A stretch of 64,000 bases of DNA from Undaria pinnatifida (Eukaryota > Sar > Phaeophyceae > Laminariales > Alariaceae). Below, piece after piece: positions 22,080 to 34,669 of this stretch. Numbering within the stretch: position 1 is the first letter of the stretch; each line of letters starts with the position of its first letter. A program made the position numbers and the translations under genes. The DNA lies in assembly GCA_012845835.1 (NCBI GenBank), contig JABAKD010000019.1, positions 5,432,994-5,496,993 of the forward strand. Reading direction: 5' to 3'. Below the pieces are notes generated by a model. It was not told where the DNA came from and searched no databases. It saw nothing but the letters and a program-made list of their open reading frames with translations.

Positions 22080-22655
22080 AAAAAGCAAAACACCGTATCA
22101 TAGGCGCGGATCAGGATGAGCGGGAGGGCGGGGGGGCGGGGGGGGGGCAGGGGGCGAGGGAGCGAGGAAGGGAGGGTTAAGATTCCGAGAGGGGTCGGCC
22201 CTGGTCGTCGGCAGACGGGTAACCGGTAGCATAACACGGCAAAAGGGGTGGAGAAGCGCAACACTGGGGAAATCAATTATCGACTATCAAGATAATGGAC
22301 TGGATATCACGCCTGTACCGTGGACTGCATATATATCACGCCTGTACGGCTACTCTGTACAAAGCTAAACGCGCGGTTTCATGCCACAGCGGCAATGCTC
22401 ACGTGTGTAGTAGAGCCGCACAGTCAGTCGTCGGCGCAGCGGCGTCGTGTATAGGACACACAGCAGCAGCATGTCTGTATTCCTAGTATGATTCAAATCC
22501 CCATACGACAGGAGCAACATTTCAAGACTTGACACTAATACTATGGTACCATAATATGGCTTGTGTGCGTTGGTTGTCGGCAGACGCTTCAGGCAACTCG
22601 AAGGATTCCCCGTTTTTGGGTGCCGTCAAAATTAGAAACCCGCCTCCACGGCAAA
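22080..22655. other. Unassigned DNA upstream of the TLC gene
   Basis: A first TLC exon or promoter could lie here. I see G-rich sequence at 22110-22200 and no clear ATG exon with a donor in the needed phase. Confidence 0.35.
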
Positions 22656-22669
22656 AAGCAAATCGGAAG

Positions 22670-22850
22670 GTGAAAAAAAATATATACAAGTACAAAGGGT
22701 GTATATTACTAATACAAAAAAACAAAATACACTCCAGATGTGAAATCGAAGATTTCGTCGACACTCATCTTTGCACGCTGTGTGTGATACTCCGATCGCG
22801 CGTATTACTGGGTGTCCTCATTAAGGATGTAGGTCGGCGACTCCCTGGGA
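22670..22850 (+). repeat. Dispersed repeat with gatttcgtcgacactc core, copy 1
   Basis: Blocks aatacactccagatgtga and gatttcgtcgacactc match 24255-24345 (reverse). The following tgtgatactccgatcgcgcg...gtaggtcggcgac blocks match 43175-43255. The element class is unknown. Confidence 0.55.
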
Positions 22851-23594
22851 ACTACAATGCTGCTTGTACCAGGGTCAGCAGGGTGATGTAAAATCAATCT
22901 GTGCGCAGAAACGATAAAACCTCGTATATATGTACCAAGTATAATACGACATACCAGGTACCATATAATATTTTCTATTTTTTTTGACAGTGGCGACACA
23001 GCAGTGGTGTACAGGATATATACAAACGCAGGTAGCAGACGAGGTGTCGATAGCATCAGGCGCCTTTTCAATGGAGTTCGTGCTATCGACATAGTATAGC
23101 GATTCTGTACAGCAGTACCACCGCAGTTAACAGGGAGGGGGTCTAACCATTAAATAGTTACCTCATCAAAACAGGGCACGGAAGTCCTCCCCTCTCAACG
23201 GCAACGCTAACACACACAAACCAACGGCTACCGGCAGTGTTCGACAGCTGTATGTAGCTGCGGGAAGCGTTACTGCTGCTGTAGTGCCAAGATCCGCCAG
23301 TACGAGCAAGGATTGTGCCGCAAATCGGACGCAAGGCAAGGCGAAAAAGATATTGGTCGGACCCTCGTGGTACCTCATGGTGCTTCACAGGTACCACAGG
23401 TACGCGTTTTGATTCCTGACACCAGGTACCATTTAGATAGGACATATGGTGTTGTTGTCCGCGCACCGCGGGATAAAATCTGCTTATCCCCCGGCTCTTC
23501 GGGGCCTCCTGATCCACCTATTATAGGAGCAAGCTCATAGCTACTTTGTACCACTCACTACGGCTGAAGTCCCCGTCACTACACAGCCGTAGCT

Positions 23595-23812
23595 TATAAG
23601 TCGCTATATGGAAGGCCTTATATCTGGCAGGGTCGGGGGGGGGTGCTCTCTACCGTCCCCTGTGTTCGTTTGTATATAATATTGAATATGGTATGGCGTT
23701 TTAGCACTATGGAAGACATTGTATCTAGCGGGGAGGGGGGGGCAGCTATCTACCGTCCCCTGTTTTCGGTTTATATGTTCATATAGGATTTAGTATAGCG
23801 TTTTAGGGAGGG
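23595..23812 (+). repeat. Two-copy tandem repeat, ~110 bp
   Basis: Two adjacent copies share atggaag...attgtatct, a G run, then ctctaccgtcccctgt...atatggta/tagcgttttag. Confidence 0.75.
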
Positions 23813-24254
23813 GACGGTGCCAGGTACTCCCTCTCCCTGTCGGGAGGCGCGAAGTTGAAAAAATTGACGTGAAGTGTCGCAAAAAAAAAATCGGGCGCTC
23901 CCGGGCAATACCCTATGCACATATTCACCCCTGGCAGTGTATGCATGCACCACACATTTAATATACTAGACTGGTGTTAATACTAGTATACCGATGTACC
24001 TGGCAAGCTGACAAGGTACCAACCCGACCCGAAGCCTAAGCCCAAACGTATAATATAATACTCGTAGCCCGAAAAGCATACGGGGTGGGATCAGGGTGTG
24101 CATATTAAATACGTTCGGTGAAAGGGTGCATGGCTGTTATATACACCGTACACCACTAGGGGTGTACTTTTCTTTTTCGCGCCCGCACAAAACCATACAG
24201 AACAGTTACAAGATGACGCCACGCCCGGCAAGGCGAGCGGTTACCACTCGTCCT

Positions 24255-24345
24255 TACTTTACAGCTTGCTTCGTACTCGTATAGAGTTTCGACAAAATCG
24301 TCGATCTCACAGCTGGAGTGTATTTTTATTTTTATAATATACCAG
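24255..24345 (-). repeat. Dispersed repeat with gatttcgtcgacactc core, copy 2
   Basis: On minus it reads aatacactccagctgtgag then atcgacgattttgtcgaaac, matching 22730-22775. Confidence 0.5.
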
Positions 24346-24449
24346 GTATGCCACATTTTACGCTCATCCGCAACCTCAATACACCGCAGAGTAGTGACAA
24401 TCACTATACTATTAATAGTAACACGTTTACCCTCTGCCAGAGTGCATTA

Positions 24450-24672
24450 TAGAAGGCGTCCCCTGTAGAGCAGTGGGCGAATATTGTCCCTACCAATGTC
24501 AATGAGGCGGGTTCGAACTCTCCCGAGTGCATGTTCCTGCTCAAAGGTACTCGTTCTGGCGTGAAAAACTGACGGGCGGAAAGCGCGAGAGCGTGAATTA
24601 GTAAAGGAGTCGATTAAAATCGACGAGCATCACAAGCTGAAAAGTGGTAATGCTGAACTCTGCGCGCGATAA
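24450..24672 (+). mobile_element. tRNA-derived SINE, copy 1
   Basis: A tRNA-like head with a box B-like GGGTTCGAACTC is followed by the family body: ggaaagcgcgagagcgtga, a gatta...atcgacgag hairpin and gcgcgataaaaatga. The same body is seen at 27858-28165 and 62555-62840. Confidence 0.65.
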
Positions 24673-24689
24673 AAATGAACTCATGTACT

Positions 24690-26045
24690 TGGGAGGGGGG
24701 GTACTCATTTGTTGCTTGCCTTAGTCATTTGACCATTGACCACGCATCCCTTTCGAGACGGAGCATCGTTTCTACTCCTCTGATGGACACCTCCTACATT
24801 TGGGTGCCAATTTTCTTCCACATACTGCATAGAAACTGTTTGCTTATCCTATCTCCGTCCTGTTTCGCCGTCTGCGGCCACCATCTGTCTCCTAGGATAG
24901 CGATCGTTTTCTCGATACCCCCTAGTCTACCAAACTCTTCCATGTCACATACGTCTAATTTCCTCATCCCCTCCTCTACCGCATCCCGTTCCTCCTTGCA
25001 TATTTCACATTCTGCTACTATGTGAGTCCTACTCTCTATTGTTTCGCCACAAGGGCACATATTTTTGGCCACGTCCTCCTCCTCCCGACTATTGGTATAA
25101 TCCCTTCTTTCAGGTAGGTCCATTTCCCCTACAATAAATCGCAGCTTTAGATTATTCGCGCAGTCCATTGGGCCGTGCAGATACGTTATCATTCCAATAC
25201 CTTGCCTCAACCCCCAGTATATCGTCAAGTGCTTCTCCTCTTTCACCTTATTTCTTAGCGCTATTATAGCTTTTCCCTTTCTTCTGTTCTTTTTTTCACT
25301 TCCGTCTTGTACCCGCACAACTTCTCTATAGACAGTACCAGGTACCTCTTGGTCCCCCCGTAAATCCTTCCAATTTTTCTCGGCTACGTTATCCCATCTT
25401 ATTCCAGCTCGCCCTTTTGTTATCTTCTCCCATACAGCCCTGTCAACTATGGCTGGCAACCTCTTTTCTGGCATACTTTTTACTTCATATTTTCATTTCA
25501 ACTTTCTCACGTCTGTATTTGTTTCAAGTGTGTACCTCCACATTCCTAGTTCTGCTCTTAATTCTGTATTACTCTTCGTACGAGCTTCGCGTTCCCTTCC
25601 CATACTTCTCCTGCATACTCTAACTTTGGTACAATAACTTCCGTCAGAATACATATTTTAATCCTGGTGTCAAGGTGCGGGTCTGTGAGGATCGCATCCA
25701 TCTTGCCTACTTGTGATTTACCCTTTCCTATTACGTTCGCTATGTGTGCATCCCAACAGCAGTCCTTTGAAGTCCCTACGCGAAGGTGCGTATCCTGGTC
25801 TACGATCGGCAATTCATCTTCTCCCCACTCCCATCCGCAATTTGTCGGAGTTACCTTATCTTCGTCACATACAACTACAGCACATGTTTCTTACGTTCGC
25901 TGTCACTCTGCATTTCCTATTATATTAATAGTGTACCTTAGCGCTTTCTCTATCTGTTTCTGCGATCCTTCGGGTGTTTCTAGTATGCCTACGAAATCAT
26001 CCGCACTAAGCAATCCCAACACCGTATCTTCCCCCATCGTGACTC
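24690..26045 (-). mobile_element. LINE with poly(C) 3' end, longest copy
   Basis: This minus-strand non-LTR retrotransposon copy starts inside the RT palm (LSADDFVGILETPEGSQKQI at about 26010-25950, the FADD-type catalytic box). It continues through LPIVDQ and KMDAILTDPHLDTRIK (25680-25740). A long open stretch at 25474-24794 has NMCPCGETIESRTHIVAECE, a C-rich zinc-finger-like tail, and AILGDRWWPQTAKQDGDRIS. Frame changes separate these parts and the 5' end is missing, so it is dead. The 3' end reads gtcgcaagcaa...atgagtac followed by a C run. Confidence 0.9.
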
Positions 26046-26059
26046 CTTGCGTTGCTGCT

Positions 26060-26200
26060 TCGACATCTATCATCACTGGGGGAGAATGGAATGCACCTGT
26101 GACCACGGCATGGCCTTGTCCAGATAGTCGCTGAGGGTAAAACCTCTTACAGTACCAGGTACAGCAGTACGAGTGGAGCTGGAGAGTAAAAGCGACACTA
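26060..26200 (+). mobile_element. tRNA-derived SINE, 3' fragment
   Basis: Blocks gcacctgtgaccacgg and cttgtccaga then ggagagtaaaa match the 3' half of the SINE family. A segment with TACCAGGTAC is inserted between them. It abuts the 5' break of the LINE. Confidence 0.5.
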
Positions 26201-26279
26201 AAAAAAAAGGGCATGTCCAGCTCAAATCTCTTGTCACTCATCCCAGTACTATTAATAGTAGGAAGAAGAGAACCCAACA

Positions 26280-27540
26280 GGATGGTCGTGTACCGTACTG
26301 TGTATTTGAGTTATTACAGAACACGTACGTAGCTACTGCTGTAGCACGCATTACTGCCGCAGTTACTCGTTTTTTGCTCATGGAACGCTACTGCAGTTAC
26401 AAACATGCTAAAAACAGGCAATTAACGCAAAAAAAACGATGAAATCAGACAACGAAACCGGCAGTCTGGCAGCCGCAGCAGATCTGCCTGGGCAGGCACG
26501 ATACTTATTTTGTGCCCAAACAAAACTATGCCGTTTCATTATTGTCGTAGAGTTTGGGTAGAATACTTGACGGTCTTTTTCCCCGACGGCGAGATTAGGT
26601 TTGGCCTCGGCTAACGGCGGCCACCGCCCGAATTCGATGCGAGTCGACGAGGGAAGGACGGACTGAATTATTCTCGCGACAAAAAAAAGGCGCATACCGT
26701 AGTGGGGAAGGGAGATAAGAGCCTGACTGGTGACCCCGGACAACTAGGGAGAGAGAAGGAAGAATAAAAAGCACGGGGACAATAGAAAGGATGAGCAAGA
26801 AGACGACAACCAGGGAAAAAAGAAAAAGACAGCCCGACACCCTAACCCTACCACAACATATAACCAGAGCCCTGCTTCGTTGGCATGCCGTGGGGTGGTG
26901 GTTGTTGCAAAGACAAGAGCTGCGAGTCCGCAGGACTTCGCGACTAAGAAATAATCGGTAGGTGTCGTTAGCCAACTAAGTGACTTTAGTCGCCAAGTCG
27001 GCCGGCGAAACCAGCTGATGGTTAGCCGACTTTCCGGCTTAAGTCAGGAAAGCGAAGCGAGCCAAATCAGCCCCCCCCCCCCCCCCCCCCCCCCCGAACA
27101 AGAGAAAAAAAGCACTCCGCAATAACCAATCCTTCCTACGAGTATGGAAACCCAATAAGCCGGATAGTCCCCCGTAAAACGACTATTAGTCTGACTAGCA
27201 ACTAGTTCGTGACTCAAGTCGCGCCGATTCACAGCTCTAGGGACGACTCTATTACTGCTGCTGTGTATATTAATGTTTTATAGTTCATACGATCGTAGTC
27301 GTTGTGCGGGAACACCTACGGAACTTCACCTGCGCGGGCAGGGTTACGAGAGTTCGCAGGCTGGTACGAACTAAGAATTTGGCAGCGAATGGCACGTGGA
27401 ATAAAAGACGACTTGCTGCTACATCATGATATAGGGGGTGGGGGCGTAGGGCGGGTGGTCACGTGGTCACTTACGAAATCTGAATCAAATATTCTGACGG
27501 CTTTACCGCGTGCGATGTGTCCTACATTATTGTGTTTTCC
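26280..27540. other. Unassigned DNA with poly(C) 27071-27095
   Basis: No gene is supported here. A 25-nt poly(C) tract lies at 27071-27095, flanked by gacttaagtcag-type short inverted motifs. Confidence 0.4.
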
Positions 27541-27557
27541 ACCATGGATGAAACCAA

Positions 27558-27595
27558 CCCTAACCCTAACCCTAACCCTAGCCCTAACTCATAAG
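27558..27595 (+). repeat. Short interstitial telomere-like run (CCCTAA)n
   Basis: It is about five consecutive ccctaa units with one variant (ccctag). Similar looser motifs occur at 39510-39545. Confidence 0.85.
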
Positions 27596-27857
27596 AAATA
27601 TACCGATGACTGCCCACTAGTGACATCACTGGGGTGAAACGGACGAGAAAACACGATAATGTGTATCACCGTGACAATCCAGGACCGTTCGCAACCAAGG
27701 GTTGGCAAGAGGGCTGCATCGGCCCGCTTAAAGTTCTTATTTGTCGATCATATCGAACGTAAAAGATGAATTAGCAACACAACACCAACAATAAAACTAA
27801 CAAGATCAACCCCAAAACCCAAAACAAAACCCATTCACAGCCGCATGTGCATATTAC

Positions 27858-28165
27858 CGGTCGCCCCGGTGGGTTATCAGGTTATCCTCGAGCCTGGTAT
27901 AGGTCAGTTTCGTGAGTTTGAGCCCCGCCGAGTGCGTACTCGTATAAAATCGTTGGGACTTTTTCTTGTGCACAAATTAACTTGCGGAAAGCGCGAGAGC
28001 GTGAGTTAGCAACACTCGATGAAATATCGGGGAGCAGTGGGATTGCTGAATCCTATGCGCGCAAAAAAAATCAAGTCAAGAACCGGGGGGAAGAAGAGAC
28101 GGCACCTGTGATCACGGCCTGTCCAGAAGCTGGAAAGTAGAAGTGCGAGAGAAAAAAAAACACAC
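27858..28165 (+). mobile_element. tRNA-derived SINE, copy 2
   Basis: A tRNA-like head (ggttatcctcgagcctggta ... gagtttgagccccgccgag) is followed by a body with ggaaagcgcgagagcgtgag, agtgggattgctgaa and cacctgtgatcacggcctgt. It ends near A-rich and (CA)n sequence. It aligns closely with 62555-62840. Confidence 0.7.
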
Positions 28166-28338
28166 ACACACACATTTCGGGAAAAAAACGCTTCAAATAT
28201 TGAAAGTAAAGGGCCATGTTTGCTGAAAAAAAGAAAAAAGTCATGTTGACTGTTGACCCTGGCAGCATCCAGAGGGGGTATGGACCTTTGACCTAGATAT
28301 TCAAAGAGTTTACACATGTGTAATACGCGCGGCCGGAG

Positions 28339-29235
28339 TTGTTGTTGTTCTCACATTAACTCGCATAATCAAGTCCGTGGTCACAGGACAGGCTCCAGTC
28401 ACTCTGGAGCTGAGGGATACCCCAGGGGGAAAAACACAAACAATCCAAAAGTGGTACACGCGTAAATACACAGCTGGCGCAATTCATGCCTCCACCAGAA
28501 ACATATAAAAGTGAAATCGGGAGTCAGCCTACAATGTGCCAGGTCCATACTGGTGCATACGTCTCACTACTCGCGCCTGGAAAAACCGACTGTACCGATT
28601 GCCACCCAAGAAAGGCTACCACGTATATATTACACGTAGTACCTGTCACTACGCACACGCACGTCAGACGCAAGCCAATTGGAAAAAAGAAACAAAGAGA
28701 TAACAAAAAGATAACAAGAGAACGGAAAGGAAAGGAAAGAAAAGAAAAGAAAAGAAAGCGAAAAACGAAAAAGGAAACGAAAAAAAAGAAGAGACAAGAA
28801 AAGCAAGGAAAGACAAGACAAGAAGAGAAAGCAAGGAAAATAGAAGAGAAAAAAATGTCATACTAGCAGACCCTTGGAACTGACTAAAGACGGCATTGGG
28901 CTCATAGAGGCTATCCAGTGCATCATCAATGACACTGGGGAGCGAACGCAACAAGGCGAAGAAGTCAGGGCGGTCTTCCGCTATCTTGTGACGGCCATTG
29001 GAAGGCCCACAAAATTCAAGACGATGATTGCCAGACCCAGATTTCAGTCTCTTAGGCAGGACGCCCCCCCTTCCCCCCCTGGCCGCTTAGAGATGCCGAC
29101 GGTGGGTGGTGCTGCCGCAGCCTTTGCGCGTCGCTCTGCAGCTTTGCGTTTCTCCGGCTCATGCCACTGAGTATCACCACGCAGCTTGCAAAGATGAGTT
29201 TCGTCGACCATGCGACCACTTATTGACCAACTCAA
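28339..29235 (-). mobile_element. (AAC)-tailed LINE, 5'-truncated minus copy
   Basis: This minus-strand copy holds only the end of the protein (EKRKAAERRAK near 29150) and about 800 bp of 3' untranslated sequence. The latter includes a pyrimidine-rich block (28690-28850, purines on plus) and a 3' tail of four AAC units at 28339-28350. It mirrors 30990-31800, forming a large inverted repeat. Confidence 0.85.
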
Positions 29236-29239
29236 CAGC

Positions 29240-31800
29240 TGACGTATAAAACAGTAAAACAGTAAAACAGTACAACACTGGGATCCAGAAATGAACGCCG
29301 TATAATACGAGCTGGGTCAGCCAAGGCGTTGCCAGAGCGGTAGATTGGCCATGCCCCGCTCAATATTACATGTCCGTGCGTGGCGAGCCGAAAGGCGGTA
29401 GGGCCCGATGGTCTCCCGGCCGAGCTCTTGAAGGTTTTGGCCGACGAAAGACATTTGAACATTCTCGGAAAGTTCCACGATATCATCGTCGCTGTGTGGA
29501 GGGGAGGTGGCGTGCCGCAACAATGGAAATATGCAACGATTAAGGTGCTTTACAAGAAGAAAGAGCGGACCGAGTGTGGCAATTATCGTGGCATCTCCCT
29601 CGTGGCTCACGCCGGCAACGTACTCCTCAAAGTTATCGCGGGTCGCATGAGCGACTATTGCGAACGCGAGAACATTCTACCGAGCGAACAGTGTGGGTTC
29701 AGACCCCAACTCGACGGTTGAAATGATGTTTGTAGTACGACGACTGCAGGAACTGGCGCGGAAGAAGGACACCCCTTGGTACTCGTGCTGATCGACCTCA
29801 CCAAAGCATATGACTCCGCCGACCGAACCCTTTTGTGGGACGTCCTTGCTCGTTTTGGCGTGCCACCGAGAATGCTCGCCGTCATCCGCCAATTCCACGA
29901 CGGCATGCAAGCATGCGTGCGGTTGGATGATGGAGAGTGCTCGGATAAGTTCGGCGTGGGGCAAGGTCTCAGGCAAGGATGCGTGCTCGCGCCACTGCTG
30001 TTCAACATGTTTTCCACGGCGGTACTGCGTGTGGCCGAAAAACGCTTCCTCGCTGATGCAGCCATCACGGACAGCATGGTGCAGCTCTAACGAAAGGAGA
30101 AAGGCGAGAAGAAGGGCACTTTGCGCACAGGTAAAGTCGACGGGCGGAGGGGGAAGGAGGGGGAGGAGGTGCAGAGATTGTGGGGTAGGCCGTACGCGGA
30201 CGATGCGGGCATCGTATCGCGATCATCATAACGGCTGGAGAGGATGATGGCGGTGATCGTGACTGCGTGCTCGTCGTTCGGGCTGACGGTCTCCGAGGCG
30301 AAAACAGATATAATATACCTGCAAACCAAAGGCGGGGGGAAGGTGTCGTTCACAATCAAGCAGCCGGCCAGGTATACAAACAAACCGAGCTTGTGTACTT
30401 GGGCGGGGCTTTCACCGCAGACAGAGACCTTAGCATTGAAATAACGCGGCGTCTTCAGAGGGCCTGGGCGTGCTTCCAGCGGTACAAGATGGAAACCTAT
30501 GATCGCCCGGGTGTGCGCTTACGGTTGAAGGTGCGGTTGCTGAAAGCTGAGGTGGTCGAGACACTGCTTTACGGTTGCATGACGTGGGGCCCGAACAAGC
30601 CTGGCTATGACAGGCTACGGCGGGTTCACCACTCCATGCCCCTCCGACGCCTCGGATGACGGAAACGGAAGCGCGACGACCACACCCTATCGTAAGCCGA
30701 CGCGCTTGCCAATACAGCTTCCGAGAGCATAGAGGCGATAGTGCGCAAACGGAGGATATTGTTTGCGGGATTCGTAGCACATATGGGGGAGCAGCGTCTG
30801 CCACAGAGGGTGATGTTTCGGGACCTTGTTGGGGGTAAGGGCTACTCAGGGGGGCAAGAGAAGGACTGGATGGCTCATCACAAGGAGGATATCTTGGTCG
30901 TTGGAATGAAATTCGAAGGGTGGCCAAAGGCTGCTCAGAAGGCCGGCAGATGGTTTCGACGAGTAGAGGAGGGAGCCGAGTTGTTCATGCGGAATTGGCA
31001 TAAAACGTACAGACGCAAAGCTGCAGAGCGACGCGCAAAGGGGGGGAGGGGGGGGGGGGGGGGGGGGGGGGGCGGAGGGGGGAAGGGGGGGCGTCCTGCC
31101 TAAGAGACTGAAGTCTGAGTCTGGCCATCATCGTCTTGAATTTTGTGGGCCTTCCAATGGCCGTCACAAAATAGCGTAAGACCGCCCTGATCTCTTCGCG
31201 ATGTTGCGTTCGCTCCCCAGTGTCATTGATGATGCACTTGATACCCTCTATGAGCCCAATGCCGTCTTTAGTCAGTTCCAAGGGTCTGCTAGTATGACAT
31301 TTTTTCTCTTTTCCTTTCCTTGCTTCTTTTTCTTGTTTTGTCGTTCCTTGCTTTTCTTGTCTTTTCTTTTCTTTCGTTTCCTTTTTCGTTTTTCGTTTTC
31401 CGCTTTTTTATCTTTCCTTTCCTTTTGACTTTATTTTCGTTGTTTCTTTTTTCCAATTGACTTGCGCCCGACGTGCGTATGCGTAGTGATAGGTACTGCG
31501 TACAATATATACGTGGTAGTCTTTCTTGGGCGGCAAGCGGTATAGTCGGTTTTTCCAGGCGCGAGTAGTGAGACTTCTGCACCAGTATGGACCTGGCACA
31601 TCGTAGGCGGACTCCTGATTGCATTTTTATATGTTTCTGGTGGAGGCATGAATTGCGTCAGCTGTGATATATGCGTGTACCACCTTTGGTTTGTGTTTTT
31701 TCCCTGGGGTATTCCTCAGCTCCAGAGTGACTGGAGCCTGTCCTGTGACCACGGACTTGATTATGCGAGTTAATGTGAGAACAACAACAACAACAACAAC
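29240..31800 (+). mobile_element. (AAC)-tailed LINE with RT domain, decayed plus copy
   Basis: This is a non-LTR retrotransposon. RT fingers lie at about 29380-29720 ([34 protein letters not shown]) and palm at 29780-30070 ([31 protein letters not shown]). A YADDAG box follows near 30195, then a thumb/connection stretch at 30370-30660 (YLGGAFTADRDLSIEITRRL, TLLYGCMTWGP). A C-terminal segment runs to 31000 (NWHKTYRRKAAERRAK). The reading moves between frames at least four times, so the copy is inactive. The 3' UTR carries poly(G), a pyrimidine-rich block and ends with seven AAC units at 31780-31800. Confidence 0.9.
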
Positions 31801-31809
31801 TTTTTTCAT

Positions 31810-34665
31810 GCAGTGAGTGATGTGTCAGGGTCAGTGCCTCCGAATTTCAAGTCCTAATTCGCAACGGTTTACGAGATACGACGGTCGGGTTGTGTATTCA
31901 GTTTTTTGGCTGGCCCAGCTCGTAGCCCTCGCCCTCGTTACGAGGAACTCGAACTGGTGGACACTTGTGCTCTACACTCCAGTAACATCTGCATTTTGAC
32001 GAATATGTCACCAGTGAGGTCGAGCAGCTGATTGAGTGGTCGACCATCAGCTGTGCAAGCTGCTCGATGCGTGGGGCTTCGGTCGCGAGTTCTCACCTAT
32101 CCGACGTCAGCGTCTCCCCTGGATGCTGCCAGGGTAAACAAGACGACTATGGTAGCAACTATTGTCGTGAAGTGCTGAGTGCGTTGGTGAAGGGCAAAAA
32201 TAAATCGGTGTGTTCAGCAACGTTCGACTCACGAAAACGCTCTGGTCTAATGAATGGTCAATGAACGTGGACCAACACTTCGCTCAGGGCGAGCATCGCT
32301 CCAGCACACACCAGAGCCAGAGGTGCTTATCCACTCCACACTCCACACACTCACGCCGGAGAGAAAAAACTTTATTGGAGCACGTTGGGATAGTCCTGTC
32401 GTCAGAGGTTCAGCTTGAGTCAACTGACCGCTGTGTGCGATGTCTCACAGCAGCACCAGCAATCCGTTATACGGTAGTACCCCAGCAAGCTCCATGCATC
32501 CATCTACGGAGGAAGCCCGGAGATTAACCCATGATGTCCCCTGGCGACTATTAATAAACACCTTTGTTACAAGACCCCAGAGCCGTCTTGTAACAAGCAT
32601 TCGTAGAGTAGTTGTGTGGTGAGTACCAGTACTACTGTACATTGCTGTACAACCATTGACAGTTAATATTAATAAAGGGCGCCTATAAATAATACTCGGA
32701 GTAAGAAACAGGGATGCTGGCTCAAGCTGGATTTCATATCGGAGAAAGGGTGCGTTCTGCACTAAATTCAAGTGAAACGTCTCCCGAATTTCTTGTTTTC
32801 CTGTAAATCTCAGCCTCTGCCTTTCTTGTTGCCCTGTTTCTATCGAACTTCTAATAATAATTGAGGATGGGCGCCGAAAAGCAAGCAGAGGTTCCTTCCC
32901 ACCCTCTTGTGCTGTGCCCGAATGTCACAAATGTCCCACCTGGCCCCCGGGGATCCCAGAAGAACACACCGAGGAACGGTACAAAAACGATGAAACACAC
33001 CATCCGCAGGAAGAACAGCACCGACCCATTTAATGTTGGCAGCAGCAGCTGCAGCAGCAGCAGGTGTCACGGGAATTGGGGAATGCTTCCCACCAACGCA
33101 CACACTTGACAGCAGTTACAAATGTCCACCTGCGCGATTTCCCAGCCAGACTGGAGAGCTACAACAGGACAGCAGGATTAGTACTCCTAGTAGCGGGTGC
33201 CGTGTATCCTGTGCTGCTGTACCGGTACTCGTAGTCTACACCTGGTCCACACGTGTTGTGTCGTGGTGCCAGCACCACAAAGTGCGGTATGGTACGTAGT
33301 GTACCGGTACATTAAGCTGGCTCTTTCCACCCGTCGACATCCAGCACGTTCAGTGTCCGTGCCGATGCCTTGTCCTACGAGAGAGAGCCCTGACTCTGTG
33401 CTCACAAATTACGAGAACGCTTCCCAAAATCAATGAAAATAAACTATTCATAGAGCAGCAGTAAAGGCTGCGGTGCGTTGTGGGGCGAGCACATGTACGC
33501 CGCGAATTAAATGGTGGCAATTTTCTCAGCACACTGCCGATGTTACACGTGGGAGCTGTTGTGCGGAATTCGAAGCGTGCAGCGTGCAGTAGCAACGGCA
33601 CTCGTAGCAGTAGCATTTCTTGACATGCTACATGTATTGACAGTCTCGGGGCGAAAACATGCTGTCAATCTACCGCTACTGGTGCTGGTGCTGATGTGCC
33701 GCTAGATCCGATTACTGTTTGTTCCGAGTACAGTACCTGGTACTGTTGTACTCGTGCGCACTGCTATTATACTATACCATGCATTTTCTTGTTCCACTGG
33801 TTCTGCTGTTGGCCATCAAGAACAGAGGAACTAAAAAGGGCATTATACCAGGTTCCATTCCTTTTCTGCCAGGATACGGTGCACGATAATATCAAGACAA
33901 AACACATTCAAATCGGGATTCAATCGATCATTCGAAGAGACAACATTCCACCCTCCGGTCGAGGCCCCCACCCCTCCTCGACCCCGACAACGGGACCTCT
34001 ATCAGACATAGCCGAGTACCAAGCTGGCAAGTACGCCAAGATGGACGATCTACAGAGAGGGGAGGGAGAGAGGAGGGGGGGCTATATATGAGCACGCTTC
34101 GAGTGGGCTCGCGACGGCGGGTGACTCCACACAAAACAAGTTTTTCTGAGATTTTTCAATGGACAATTAACATCCGTGCCATGGCCTGTCACGTCCACAT
34201 CTTCCAGTTGCAGGGTGCCCGTCACGCCAAGAAGCTATCAAGAAGAAACCACTCGGGAACACAACCGCACCTTCGTCCGTTCGTTTTGGATGCCATAGAA
34301 GCAAATGGGCACTTTCCACCGGGGGCAGCTGAGCCCGAGGTGGCTGGGTTCTGGTTCGTCGCTTTTATATCAGGAGCCATCTGAACTGAGCAAGCGGTGC
34401 CACCACTGTCTGTATACCCAATCGTCTCTCAAGCGTCAGTCTCCGAGTCCTTCGCCTACGATCCCACGATTCTTCAGCAGACCCTTGAAGGGCACCTGCG
34501 ACTATCAGGTCGTGTTGCTCCAACGGCTGCCAGGGAGAGAGAGGGACGTCGCAGCTCAAACGAAAGAAGGCTTTCCAACTTACGCCCAATGCCCACTGCC
34601 CAATGCCGCTATCCGGAACATATGAAAACCCCGCGTTTTTATTCGGGGGATGGGGGTACAGTGAA
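31810..34665. other. Mostly unassigned DNA
   Basis: I see no supported gene. TACCTGGTA lies near 33730. Short CAG-type runs (about 33040-33065) are present. Confidence 0.4.
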
Positions 34666-34669
34666 TATC

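Noticed and set aside
28486-28866. Lysine-rich plus-strand protein
   Set aside because: It is the antisense of the pyrimidine-rich block in the LINE 3' untranslated region. The same block recurs inverted at 31300-31450.
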